A DNA stretch of 64,000 nucleotides, taken from Clostridia bacterium. GTDB lineage: Bacteria; Bacillota; Clostridia; Lachnospirales; Anaerotignaceae. Position 1 is the stretch's first letter. Every line of letters starts with the position of its first letter. The translations under genes and the position numbers were made by a program. Shown piece after piece: positions 1 through 7,454 of the stretch. The notes beneath the pieces are model-generated. The model did no database searches, had not been told where the DNA came from, and saw only the letters and a list, made by a program, of their open reading frames with translations. The stretch lies in NCBI GenBank assembly GCA_022651385.1, contig JALCQR010000007.1, forward strand, positions 1 through 64,000, in the 5' to 3' direction.

Positions 1-96
1 ATATATATAGATTATTATAATAACAGAAGAATTAAGTGCAAACTAAATGGACTGAGCCCGGTTCAATACCGTACCCAGTCCACAAGAGTTGCTTAA
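1..96 (+). CDS. IS3-family transposase (OrfB), C-terminal fragment
   Basis: Only the last 31 codons are inside the window, with the stop TAA at 94-96. The residues read [18 protein letters not shown], then SPVQYRTQS and a short tail. The pattern YYNN-R-hydrophobic-K-x-K-LxGLSPVxYR is the standard C-terminus of the rve-type integrase (DDE) transposase OrfB of IS3/IS150 elements. The DDE catalytic residues lie upstream, outside the window, so whether the full gene is intact cannot be judged. It is immediately followed by the likely right inverted repeat, which supports a complete 3' end. Confidence 0.75.
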   Translation: MYIDYYNNRRIKCKLNGLSPVQYRTQSTRVA

Positions 97-127
97 TTAA
101 ATTGTCCAACATTTGGGGTTCAGTTCA
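1..127 (+). mobile_element. 3' end of an IS3-family (IS150-like) insertion sequence
   Basis: The window opens inside an insertion sequence. Frame 1 from base 1 encodes the C-terminal tail of an IS3-type transposase. After its stop at 94-96 the sequence reads TTGTCCAACATTTGGGGTTC and ends ...AGTTCA at about 127. Read inward this gives TGAACTGAACCCC, the TG...CA type of terminus expected of an IS3-family right inverted repeat. The left part of the element lies outside the window, so its full length and any target duplication cannot be seen. A weak GGGG/CCCC hairpin followed by six T (115-146) straddles the IS end and may act as a terminator. Confidence 0.7.
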
Positions 128-156
128 GACTGGTATCCCCTTTTTTAAATTTATTT

Positions 157-585
157 TTATCTTAAATTTTTCATTTGGATATATGCAAAATAATAGCAGA
201 GAAGCGTAAAAACCTCAAGCGCAAGATTTATTACTGAAGGTATCGTGTTTATAAATCTGACTTTTGATTTTGTAAAAACATGGATATTTACATAAAAAAC
301 ATCGTAAAATACCGGAATAAATACCATTCCTGAAGCCCAAAATGCAAGCCATTTAAATTCTTTTATAGGCTGAAAAACACCTATCGCTATTGTGACCATA
401 TATATTATAAAAGAAACCCTAAAATGCCTGTAAGTTGAGGCAATTGCATTTTTGTCGGCACTTATTTCATCGGGAGAAAAAATTCCCTCTCTTTTATTGC
501 ATAATTTTAATGCTATTTTTTTGCATAAAATACCAATGCAAAAACCAATTGGCCATAATATAAGTAACAAATAAAAAATCTTCAA
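157..585 (-). CDS. small hypothetical membrane protein
   Basis: A protein of about 142 residues with several hydrophobic stretches: an N-terminal segment (LKIFYLLLILWPIGFCIGIL), one near residues 55-70, one near 80-100 and one near the C-terminus. It is probably a four-segment inner membrane protein. I do not recognise the family. The start is decided by the ribosome binding site. AAGGAGG (598-592) runs directly into an ATG at 591 with no spacing, while a TTG two codons later (585-583) sits six bases downstream, so TTG is the better start. It is transcribed towards the IS end and divergently from the next gene. Confidence 0.6.
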   Translation of the reverse strand: MKIFYLLLILWPIGFCIGILCKKIALKLCNKREGIFSPDEISADKNAIASTYRHFRVSFIIYMVTIAIGVFQPIKEFKWLAFWASGMVFIPVFYDVFYVNIHVFTKSKVRFINTIPSVINLALEVFTLLCYYFAYIQMKNLR

Positions 586-765
586 TGTCATCCTCCTTAA
601 AACTTTTTATTACTTAATTATAAAATAAATGTCATTAAAGTCAACAATTTAGTTCATTTTAAATTTCTAATTTAAAAAATTTACCTTTTTTATGTATCAA
701 AATCTTGAAAAAAAACCTTATTTTTCATATAATGGATTTTGACTATATAAAAAGGGGTGTGTATA

Positions 766-2346
766 TTGAAAAGAATAACCGCATTTTTTGTTTTATTGGC
801 TTTAATTGTAAATACAAATGTTGTTTTTGCCGGCAGCACAGACATGAGAGGGGCGTGGATAACAACATATTATAATCTTGACTTTCCTTCAAGTACGGGG
901 CTTTCTGCCGAACAGCAAAAACAGGAAATTTTTTCAATGATAGAATCGCTTCATGAAATGGGAATCAATACGGTAATATTTCAGGTAAGACCATGCGGCG
1001 ATGCACTTTATAAATCAAGCATTAATCCGTGGTCACAGTTTTTAACAGGCACAGAAGGCAAAGACCCTGGATATGATCCCCTTGCATATGCAATACAGGA
1101 AGCACATAAAAGAGGAATGGAGCTTCATGCATGGCTGAACCCTTACAGAGCTTCAAAGCCGGGCGTGACCGATGTAAACTCACTTTCAGCAAATAATATG
1201 GCACGGCTTCATCCTGACTGGGTGTTCTCTTACAACAATATGCTTTATTATGACCCGGCAAACAGTGAAGTAAAGCAATATTTATGTGATACTGTAAAAG
1301 AAATCATAACAAATTATGATGTGGATGCAATTCACTTCGATGATTATTTTTATCCTTCAAATTATCCGCTTCCTTCCGGCGAAACTCGAGACGGAGATAT
1401 AGCCAACAGCCGAAGAGATAATATAAACGACCTTATAAAAATGGTTAAAAACACTATTGATACATATGCACCAAATGTAAAATTTGGTGTAAGCCCTATG
1501 GGAATATGCAAAAATACAACTGTTGACGGTTTTACAATAAATGGAACTCAAAGCTATTATTCGGATTTTGCAGATAGTGAAACTTGGGTTAAAAACGGTT
1601 GGGTTGATTATATCTGTCCACAGGTGTATTGGGAAATTGATAATAAAGCGGCAGCCTATGATAAAGTTGCGAAAATGTGGAACAACATTGTAGCCGGTAC
1701 AGGTGTAAAGCTGTATATAGGCGAGGCAGTATATAAAAATACGGTTGCGTCAGAAATGAGCAAGCATTTTGATGTATGCTCAAAACTTTCCAACGTAAGC
1801 GGAAATGTTTTCTTCAGGGCAAAATACCTAATAAATAACACAGGTGATATAGTTTCACAGCTGAAAAATGAATATAGTAAAAATACCCAGGCTACAAATA
1901 ATAATAAAGCTGATATATGTAAAAGAATAGCTTTAAGTACCAGCAGTCAGGTAATGGTTGACGGGGTAAAGAAAAATTTTGAAGCTTATAATATTAACGG
2001 GTATAATTATTTTAAACTTAGAGATTTAGCCTATGTTTTAAACGGAACTCAAAAACAGTTTGAAACGGAGTGGGATGAAAATAAAAATACTATTACTCTT
2101 GATTTGGGTACCGCTTATAATGCGGCAGGCGGAGAACTTTCTGCAGGAAACGGCGAAGACAAAACCGCGATTCCTTCTTCGGCGTCTGTATATATCAATG
2201 GAAAAGCGCTGGATGTTGAAGCCTACAATATTGACGGAATGAATTATTATAAATTGCGTGATATTGCAAAAGCTGTTGACTTTGGGGTAGTATGGGATGA
2301 ACAGGTAAAGACTATAGGAATATTTTCAATGTACGAATATAACTAA
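766..2346 (+). CDS. secreted GHL10 (DUF187) family glycoside hydrolase-like protein with stalk domains
   Basis: Exported protein of about 526 residues. An N-terminal signal peptide (MKRITAFFVLLALIVNTNVVFA) is followed by a GHL10/YngK-like TIM-barrel domain (about 26-350) with typical motifs MRGAWITTYYNLDFP, HAWLNPYR, DAIHFDDYFYP and DYICPQVYWE. The conserved acids in FDDYFYP are the probable catalytic region. The C-terminus carries two copies of a copper-amine-oxidase-N-like stalk repeat (EAYNI-NGYNYFKLRDLA and EAYNIDGMNYYKLRDIA), common on clostridial surface proteins. It probably acts on cell-wall or extracellular glycans, but the substrate is unknown. AAGGGGTG at 752-759 favours the TTG start at 766 over the GTG at 757. 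Confidence 0.8.
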   Translation: MKRITAFFVLLALIVNTNVVFAGSTDMRGAWITTYYNLDFPSSTGLSAEQQKQEIFSMIESLHEMGINTVIFQVRPCGDALYKSSINPWSQFLTGTEGKDPGYDPLAYAIQEAHKRGMELHAWLNPYRASKPGVTDVNSLSANNMARLHPDWVFSYNNMLYYDPANSEVKQYLCDTVKEIITNYDVDAIHFDDYFYPSNYPLPSGETRDGDIANSRRDNINDLIKMVKNTIDTYAPNVKFGVSPMGICKNTTVDGFTINGTQSYYSDFADSETWVKNGWVDYICPQVYWEIDNKAAAYDKVAKMWNNIVAGTGVKLYIGEAVYKNTVASEMSKHFDVCSKLSNVSGNVFFRAKYLINNTGDIVSQLKNEYSKNTQATNNNKADICKRIALSTSSQVMVDGVKKNFEAYNINGYNYFKLRDLAYVLNGTQKQFETEWDENKNTITLDLGTAYNAAGGELSAGNGEDKTAIPSSASVYINGKALDVEAYNIDGMNYYKLRDIAKAVDFGVVWDEQVKTIGIFSMYEYN

Positions 2347-2364
2347 AATAATATGGAGGAACAA

Positions 2365-3192
2365 ATGAACACAGACAATACTTTTAAAGGAAGCAGCGAT
2401 TATGTTGCTTCGGATGAACTTATGAGAGCGGCAAACATAGCTATTGCACTTGAAAAACCGCTTCTTATAAAGGGAGAACCTGGAACTGGAAAAACAATGC
2501 TTGCTCAGGCTGTTTCAAAAGCTCTTAACAAGCGTCTTATAATTTGGAATATTAAATCAACTACCAAAGCTCAAGACGGACTTTATGTATATGATGTTGT
2601 TCAGCGCCTTTATGACAGCCAATTCGGCGGTGAAGGTGTAGATGACATAAAGAAATATGTTAAACTTGGCAAACTTGGCGAGGCTTTTTCATCTGACGAA
2701 CAAGTTATACTGCTTATTGATGAAATTGACAAAGCTGATATTGAATTTCCAAACGACCTGCTTTGGGAACTGGACAAAATGGAGTTTTATATTCCGGAAA
2801 CAAAAGAGACAATAAAGGCTAAAAAAAGACCTATAGTTATAATTACGTCTAATGCTGAAAAAGAACTTCCGGACGCGTTTTTAAGAAGATGTATTTTCCA
2901 CTATATTCAATTCCCGGATAAGGAACTAATGGAGGAAATTGTAAAAGTACATTTTAACAATATTGACCAGAAACTACTTGACCAGGTAATGGAAACATTC
3001 TATTGGATAAGAGACCTTGATATAAATAAAAAGCCTTCTACATCGGAAGTTATAGACTGGATTCAGGCTCTTGAAATAGGCGGTATACCGGCTGAAAAAA
3101 TTAAAGATGAGATACCTTTTGCCGGAGTGCTTTTAAAGAAAAACGAGGACCTTGAAGTAGTGGAAAGAAGCCGCAGGAGATTCAAATACTGA
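2365..3192 (+). CDS. MoxR-family AAA+ ATPase
   Basis: A 275-residue AAA+ ATPase of the MoxR/ChlI type. Walker A is GEPGTGKT (about 37-44) and Walker B is ILLIDEID (about 116-123). A sensor-1 region (VIITSN) and an arginine-containing FLRRCIFHY segment follow. MoxR ATPases usually work with von Willebrand factor A proteins as chaperone-like or metal-cofactor insertion pairs, and the next gene is such a protein, 16 bases away. ATG 2365 is preceded by GGAGGA at 2355-2360, so it is preferred over an earlier ATG at 2353 that overlaps that site. The clients of the pair are unknown. Confidence 0.88.
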   Translation: MNTDNTFKGSSDYVASDELMRAANIAIALEKPLLIKGEPGTGKTMLAQAVSKALNKRLIIWNIKSTTKAQDGLYVYDVVQRLYDSQFGGEGVDDIKKYVKLGKLGEAFSSDEQVILLIDEIDKADIEFPNDLLWELDKMEFYIPETKETIKAKKRPIVIITSNAEKELPDAFLRRCIFHYIQFPDKELMEEIVKVHFNNIDQKLLDQVMETFYWIRDLDINKKPSTSEVIDWIQALEIGGIPAEKIKDEIPFAGVLLKKNEDLEVVERSRRRFKY

Positions 3193-3208
3193 GAAAGGAG
3201 TGAATTAT

Positions 3209-4405
3209 ATGTTCAGTGCCTTTTTCTACCTTCTTAGAGCAAGAGGGCTTGATGTGTCGTTAAATGAGTGGCTGACACTTATGGAAGCTCTTGACAAGGG
3301 GCTTGCCGGTTCATCACTTACTAATTTTTACTATCTTGCGAGAGCCATACTTGTAAAAAGCGAAGCCGATTTTGATAAATTTGACAGTGCTTTTCTTGAA
3401 TATTTTAAGGATGTGCAAAATTTTGAGGAGCTTCCGAAAGAACTTATTGACTGGCTTAACAACCCTAAGGAAAACCCGAATAATTATAACGCCGCTCAGG
3501 ACAGGAAAAATCTTGGACTCAGCATGGAAGAAATACAAAAAATGCTTCTTGAACGTTTAAAAGAACAGGACAGCGAGCATAACGGCGGCAAATATTGGGT
3601 TGGGACAGGCGGAATGTCTGTTTTCGGAAACAACGGAAATGCCTCAAACGGAATTAGAGTAGGCGGCGTTTCGCAAAAACACAGAGCAATGCAGGTAGCA
3701 AGCGAGAGGCATTTCAGGGACTTCAGGGATGACAATGTTCTTGGGACAAGACAGTTTCAAATGGCTTTTCGTAAACTTAGACAATTTTCAACACGTATAG
3801 ATGCACCTAAAACAGAGCTCGACATAGATTCGAGTATTGATGAAACATGTGAAAATGCCGGCAGTCTTAAATTGGTATATCAAAAGCCGAGGAAAAATTC
3901 TGTTAAAGTGCTTTTGCTTATGGACAGCGGCGGTTCAATGGATTACTATATGAACCTTTGCTCAATGCTTTTTAATGCCGTTGCAAAAAGCAGTCACTTT
4001 AAAGACTTAAAAGTCTATTATTTTCATAACTGTATATATTCAATGCTTTATACGGACCCAACTTTATATCCGGGCAAATGGGTTGAAACACAGTGGGTAT
4101 TGAAAAATATCAGCGCTGATTACAAGGTGATAATAGTTGGTGATGCTTCGATGGACCCGAGTGAACTTTACGGCCATAGCTATTATAATTACGGAGCCAG
4201 AACTGATACACCAGGAATAGAATACCTTAAAATGTTTAAGCAGAAATACAAACATCTTGTTTGGCTTAATCCTATTGTGGAAATGGGCTGGCGTTCGTCT
4301 TATTGGACGGAAACATACAACGCAATAAAAAGTGAGTTCGATATGTATCCTTTGACTGTTGAAGCACTTGATATGGCTATTAAAAAGTTGATGGTTGCAA
4401 AATAA
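3209..4405 (+). CDS. VWA-domain (CoxE-like) protein, partner of the MoxR ATPase
   Basis: A 398-residue protein. The C-terminal half is a von Willebrand factor A domain with the MIDAS start LLLMDSGGSMDYY (Asp at about 239), a DxGxS variant of the metal site seen in CoxE-like bacterial proteins. The N-terminal part is helical and charged, with a glycine/asparagine-rich linker (about 125-150). It follows the MoxR gene in the same operon, and the pair is likely one functional unit. AAAGGAG at 3194-3200 lies eight bases before ATG 3209, which is preferred to the overlapping GTG at 3200. No transmembrane segment is evident, so it is probably cytoplasmic. Confidence 0.82.
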   Translation: MFSAFFYLLRARGLDVSLNEWLTLMEALDKGLAGSSLTNFYYLARAILVKSEADFDKFDSAFLEYFKDVQNFEELPKELIDWLNNPKENPNNYNAAQDRKNLGLSMEEIQKMLLERLKEQDSEHNGGKYWVGTGGMSVFGNNGNASNGIRVGGVSQKHRAMQVASERHFRDFRDDNVLGTRQFQMAFRKLRQFSTRIDAPKTELDIDSSIDETCENAGSLKLVYQKPRKNSVKVLLLMDSGGSMDYYMNLCSMLFNAVAKSSHFKDLKVYYFHNCIYSMLYTDPTLYPGKWVETQWVLKNISADYKVIIVGDASMDPSELYGHSYYNYGARTDTPGIEYLKMFKQKYKHLVWLNPIVEMGWRSSYWTETYNAIKSEFDMYPLTVEALDMAIKKLMVAK

Positions 4406-4478
4406 AACATATTTTAATGATTTTTTGGCTAAACGGCTGGAGGCTTATAAGGTTTAGGCTTGGAACGGAACCACAATC

Positions 4479-4517
4479 AAAAGAGTACTTTTTGAAAGTT
4501 AAAGAGTACTCTTTTAT
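4479..4517. terminator. bidirectional hairpin terminator between convergent genes
   Basis: AAAAGAGTAC (4479-4488) pairs with GTACTCTTTT (4506-4515) across a 17-base loop. T-rich sequence follows on the plus side and the A-rich arm gives a U run on the minus side. It lies between the VWA gene and the convergent MATE gene. Confidence 0.65.
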
Positions 4518-4520
4518 ATT

Positions 4521-5912
4521 TTATGCTTTTTTTAATTTCCATTTGCCGCTTTTAAGCCGCAGTACACATGCAAAGCCCCGCAGTGTAACATCAAATCCAA
4601 TTGCTGCTTCGATTCCGATTACACCAAAACCAAATGTAAATGCAAGCAAGTATGCTGGAAAAAGTCTCAGTATCCACATTCCAACAAGGGAAACAATAAG
4701 CGGAAATTTTACGTCTCCGGAACCTCGGCATATGCCGCCCATGACTACGGAAATTGCAAAAAACGGTTCCGTGGCGGCTGTTATTTTAAGCCCTATGTTT
4801 CCAAGCCTTACCACTTCGGCATTTGGTGTAAGAATTGCTATAATCTGTTTCGCAAATATAAATACGACAATACATACGCCTATCAGCATTAATGTGTTTG
4901 CAACACAGATTATATGTACAAACTCATCAGCTTTTTTTTCGTTGTTTGCGCCCAAAGACTGACCTACAAGAGTTGTGGCAGTTGTTGCAAAGCCATATGC
5001 CGGAAGATACAGTATGCTTTCAACCTGATTTACAAGCTGATGTACCGCAAGCCCTATTGTGCCTGCTCCCGAAATTATGCCGGTAAGTATAACTTGTCCA
5101 ACACAAATTGTCATTCTTTCTATGAGCACTGGAATACTTATTCTGAGCATTCTTATTGTGGTTTGATACTTTAATTTGTAGTCTCCCTTAAATTTAAGTT
5201 TTATGGGAGTGTTTGCCAAAAACAGTGCCATAAGCAAAATTACACCCGATACTGTCTGAGACATAGACGTCGATATAGCTGCACCGCTTACTCCGAGACC
5301 TGCGCCCCATAAAGTATATGAATTATCAAAAAAAGTTACCATTCTCGTATCAAAAATCAAAAGAAAGTTTCCTATAATATTACAGATATTGCCTATAAAA
5401 TTAGCAAGCAAAGGAAGTCTTGTATTACCGGCACCGCGTATAACATCTGAAAATACAACTGTAAAAGCCTGTGAAACCATAGCAAAACCGAGAATGTGCA
5501 TATAAGATCTTGCGTCCGGAATTATTTCATCGGAGCCGCCAAGCCAAACCGGAAAGTTTGGAGCTATTATTAACTCAACCAATATCATGAGCACAAGGCC
5601 GATTAAAGCAGAAGCTGTAATTGACTCTCTTGCCGCGTCACATGCACGTTCAATACGCTGCTCTCCTATGCTGTGAGCAACTATGTACATATATCCTGCA
5701 CTTAAAGCAGTAAATATACCGTTTAACAGCCAAACGGTTGAAACATTTATGGCTACCGATGCCGTAGCTGCCGCGCCCGCTGAGCTTACCATAGCAGTGT
5801 CAATAAGACTTGCCATAGACGTCAGAAGCTGTTCTGCAATTGCCGGCCATGAAAGCTTAAAGACAGTATTGGCCGGGGTTTTCCCCAAATTAAGAACAGT
5901 TGAATCCACCAT
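4521..5912 (-). CDS. MATE-family multidrug/metabolite exporter
   Basis: A 463-residue polytopic membrane protein of the MatE/NorM type with about 12 hydrophobic helices in two similar halves. Typical motifs are the N-terminal KLSWPAIAEQLLTSMASLIDTAMV and, in the second half, ISIPVLIERMTICVGQ with VHQLVNQVESILYLPAYGFATTATTLVGQSLGA. MATE proteins exchange Na+ or H+ for drugs or metabolites across the cytoplasmic membrane. No substrate can be assigned. The ATG at 5912 has an AAGGGGAA ribosome site upstream. It stands alone on the minus strand between two plus-strand genes. Confidence 0.88.
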   Translation of the reverse strand: MVDSTVLNLGKTPANTVFKLSWPAIAEQLLTSMASLIDTAMVSSAGAAATASVAINVSTVWLLNGIFTALSAGYMYIVAHSIGEQRIERACDAARESITASALIGLVLMILVELIIAPNFPVWLGGSDEIIPDARSYMHILGFAMVSQAFTVVFSDVIRGAGNTRLPLLANFIGNICNIIGNFLLIFDTRMVTFFDNSYTLWGAGLGVSGAAISTSMSQTVSGVILLMALFLANTPIKLKFKGDYKLKYQTTIRMLRISIPVLIERMTICVGQVILTGIISGAGTIGLAVHQLVNQVESILYLPAYGFATTATTLVGQSLGANNEKKADEFVHIICVANTLMLIGVCIVVFIFAKQIIAILTPNAEVVRLGNIGLKITAATEPFFAISVVMGGICRGSGDVKFPLIVSLVGMWILRLFPAYLLAFTFGFGVIGIEAAIGFDVTLRGFACVLRLKSGKWKLKKA

Positions 5913-6052
5913 ATGAAATTTCCCCTTTTTCCCAAAATACCTTCTGCAAGGATTATATCATATAAAAATGAGTATTAATATATTTTTATAGGTTTAAATG
6001 TTACTTTTTTTATAATATTTATTATGTTATACTTAAAATCAAGGTGATAAAA

Positions 6053-6841
6053 ATGGAAAAAGGAAGCAATAAAATAAATAAAATAATAAAACAGCTTAAA
6101 GAAAAAAAATTCAGGAATGAAAATGCTGTGTTTCTTGTGGAGGGACTGCGTTTTGTAAACGAAATACCAAAAGACTACAGCATAATTTTTTATGCGTTTT
6201 CCGAAAGCTTTTGTAATACAAACGACTTATCAATATATGAAAAAAATGATTGCTATGTTTTTGACGATAAGACATTTAGAAGTCTCAGCGATACAAATAA
6301 TCCGCAAGGAATAATGGCGGTTGTAGAAAAAAATAAATACAAAATTGAAGATGTAATTAAAAACAGCAAAAAAAACGCATTGTATATTATTGCTGAAAAC
6401 TTAAACGACCCGGGAAACCTCGGCACAATAATCAGAACAGCGGATGCCTGCCAAGCCGACGGGATATTTCTATCAAAAGGAAGCGTTGATTTATACAATG
6501 GAAAGGTTTTGCGCTCAACTATGGGTTCAGTATTTCATATACCTATAATTACGGAAACGGATATAAAAGAATGTGTTGACATTCTCCATGATAACGGTGT
6601 AAAAATATATGCTGCACATCTTAAAGGAGAAAAAATGCCTTACGACATAAATCTTACAAATCCATCGGCGTTTTTAATTGGAAATGAGGCAGGGGGCTTA
6701 AGTAATGAGACTGCGAAAATGGCTGATGAATTAATTAAAATACCTATGCCGGGTAAAGCCGAAAGCCTGAATGCTTCTGTTGCCGCTTCTGTATTAATGT
6801 ATGAGGCAGTTCGTCAAGGAATTTTTAATAAAGAAATATAA
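6053..6841 (+). CDS. SpoU/TrmH-family RNA 2'-O-ribose methyltransferase
   Basis: A 262-residue SPOUT methyltransferase. An N-terminal substrate-binding domain (KNEKFRNENAVFLVEGLRFV-like) is followed by the knotted catalytic domain with the three TrmH motifs: NLNDPGNLGTIIRTADA, FLIGNEAGGLS and IPMPGKAESLNASVAASVLMYE. It probably methylates a ribose 2'-OH in rRNA or tRNA using S-adenosylmethionine; the target nucleotide cannot be read from sequence. AAGGTG at 6041-6046 is six bases before ATG 6053, so that start is chosen over the GTG at 6044. It is a single gene followed by a strong terminator. Confidence 0.87.
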   Translation: MEKGSNKINKIIKQLKEKKFRNENAVFLVEGLRFVNEIPKDYSIIFYAFSESFCNTNDLSIYEKNDCYVFDDKTFRSLSDTNNPQGIMAVVEKNKYKIEDVIKNSKKNALYIIAENLNDPGNLGTIIRTADACQADGIFLSKGSVDLYNGKVLRSTMGSVFHIPIITETDIKECVDILHDNGVKIYAAHLKGEKMPYDINLTNPSAFLIGNEAGGLSNETAKMADELIKIPMPGKAESLNASVAASVLMYEAVRQGIFNKEI

Positions 6842-6843
6842 AT

Positions 6844-6870
6844 AAGCTGAGGTTATTCTCAGCTTTTGTT
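6844..6870 (+). terminator. intrinsic terminator after the rRNA/tRNA methyltransferase gene
   Basis: AAGCTGAG (6844-6851) pairs perfectly with CTCAGCTT (6858-6865), six-base loop, followed by a T-rich tail (TTTTGTTT). Confidence 0.8.
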
Positions 6871-6887
6871 TAATGTAAAGAAAGCTA

Positions 6888-6916
6888 TTGACAATATTAG
6901 TTAGCTATGGTAAACT
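6888..6916 (+). promoter_or_regulatory. sigma-A promoter of the feo operon
   Basis: TTGACA (6888-6893), 17-base spacer, TAAACT (6911-6916). It lies about 75 bases upstream of the first feoA and is overlapped by operator-like repeats. Confidence 0.7.
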
Positions 6917-6942
6917 TTCAGCTGAAGTTAGCAATGGCTAAT
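6900..6942 (+). promoter_or_regulatory. two tandem operator-like sites, probably for an iron-responsive DtxR/IdeR-type regulator
   Basis: Two similar 16-base sites lie 27 bases apart: GTTAGCTATGGTAAAC (6900-6915) and GTTAGCAATGGCTAAT (6927-6942). The second has inverted arms TTAGC/GCTAA around four bases. The first overlaps the -10 element, so a bound protein would block transcription. The TTAG...CTAA form resembles DtxR/IdeR/MntR operators more than a Fur box. The regulator is not in the window, so the assignment is inferred. Confidence 0.45.
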
Positions 6943-6989
6943 AAATATAAAACGAGACTAATTTATAATTTTAAAAGGAGGCTTATATC

Positions 6990-7214
6990 ATGCCTTTGTC
7001 TATGGCGCCAACATGTGAAAAAATGGTAATTGTGAAAATCAAAGGAAAAGATGAAACAAAAAGATTTCTTGAAAACCTTGGATTTGTTCAGGGAGGAGAT
7101 GTCGATGTGATTTCACAAATAGGCGGAAATATGATTGTAAACGTTAAAAATGTACGTATAGCTGTAAGCAAGTACATGGCAAACCGTATTTTGGTAAATG
7201 TAAAGGAGGGATAA
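6990..7214 (+). CDS. feoA: FeoA-domain protein (first of two)
   Basis: A 74-residue SH3-like FeoA protein starting MPLSMAPTCEKM. The family core is seen in TKRFLENLGFVQGGDVDVISQIGGNMIVNVKNVRIAVSK-like sequence, in which the LGF-x-GxxV turn is characteristic. FeoA is a small cytosolic partner of the Fe(II) transporter FeoB. It is the first gene of feoA-feoA-feoB-(Cys-rich) and ends two bases before the next feoA. AAAGGAGG precedes ATG 6990. Tandem feoA genes are common in Clostridia, and the division of labour between them is unclear. Confidence 0.88.
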   Translation: MPLSMAPTCEKMVIVKIKGKDETKRFLENLGFVQGGDVDVISQIGGNMIVNVKNVRIAVSKYMANRILVNVKEG

Positions 7215-7215
7215 T

Positions 7216-7443
7216 ATGAAAACATTAAAGGACACATATCCGGGAGAAAATGTTAAGGTTGTTAAGATTAACGGTACCGGTGCAGTTAAAAGAAGGATAA
7301 TGGACATGGGAATTACAAAGGGAATTGAGATTTTTGTAAGGAAAGTGGCGCCTTTAGGGGACCCTGTTGAGATAAAGGTAAGAGGGTATGAGCTTTCGCT
7401 GCGAAAAGCGGATTCCGAATTGATTGCAGTTGAAGAAATTTAA
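7216..7443 (+). CDS. feoA: FeoA-domain protein (second of two)
   Basis: A 75-residue FeoA-type protein with MKTLKDTYPGENVKVVKIN at the start, then the conserved RRIMDMGITKGIEI turn and the final VRGYELSLRKADSELI segment. This copy matches the classical FeoA pattern (ALRRRLLDMGLxxG...GYxLSLR) better than the upstream one. It probably binds FeoB or stimulates its GTPase in the cytoplasm. AAAGGAGG precedes the ATG. feoB begins 11 bases after its stop, with its own AAGGAGG. Confidence 0.92.
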   Translation: MKTLKDTYPGENVKVVKINGTGAVKRRIMDMGITKGIEIFVRKVAPLGDPVEIKVRGYELSLRKADSELIAVEEI

Positions 7444-7454
7444 GGAGGATATAT

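Noticed and set aside
31-101. Nested complementary segments around GGACTG/CAGTCC that looked like a structured RNA
   Set aside because: The same bases read through as the conserved C-terminus of an IS3-family transposase ending at 96, which explains the sequence better.
4417-4962. 181-codon plus-strand open frame
   Set aside because: It is antisense to the well-supported MATE exporter, starts without a ribosome site and shows no family features.
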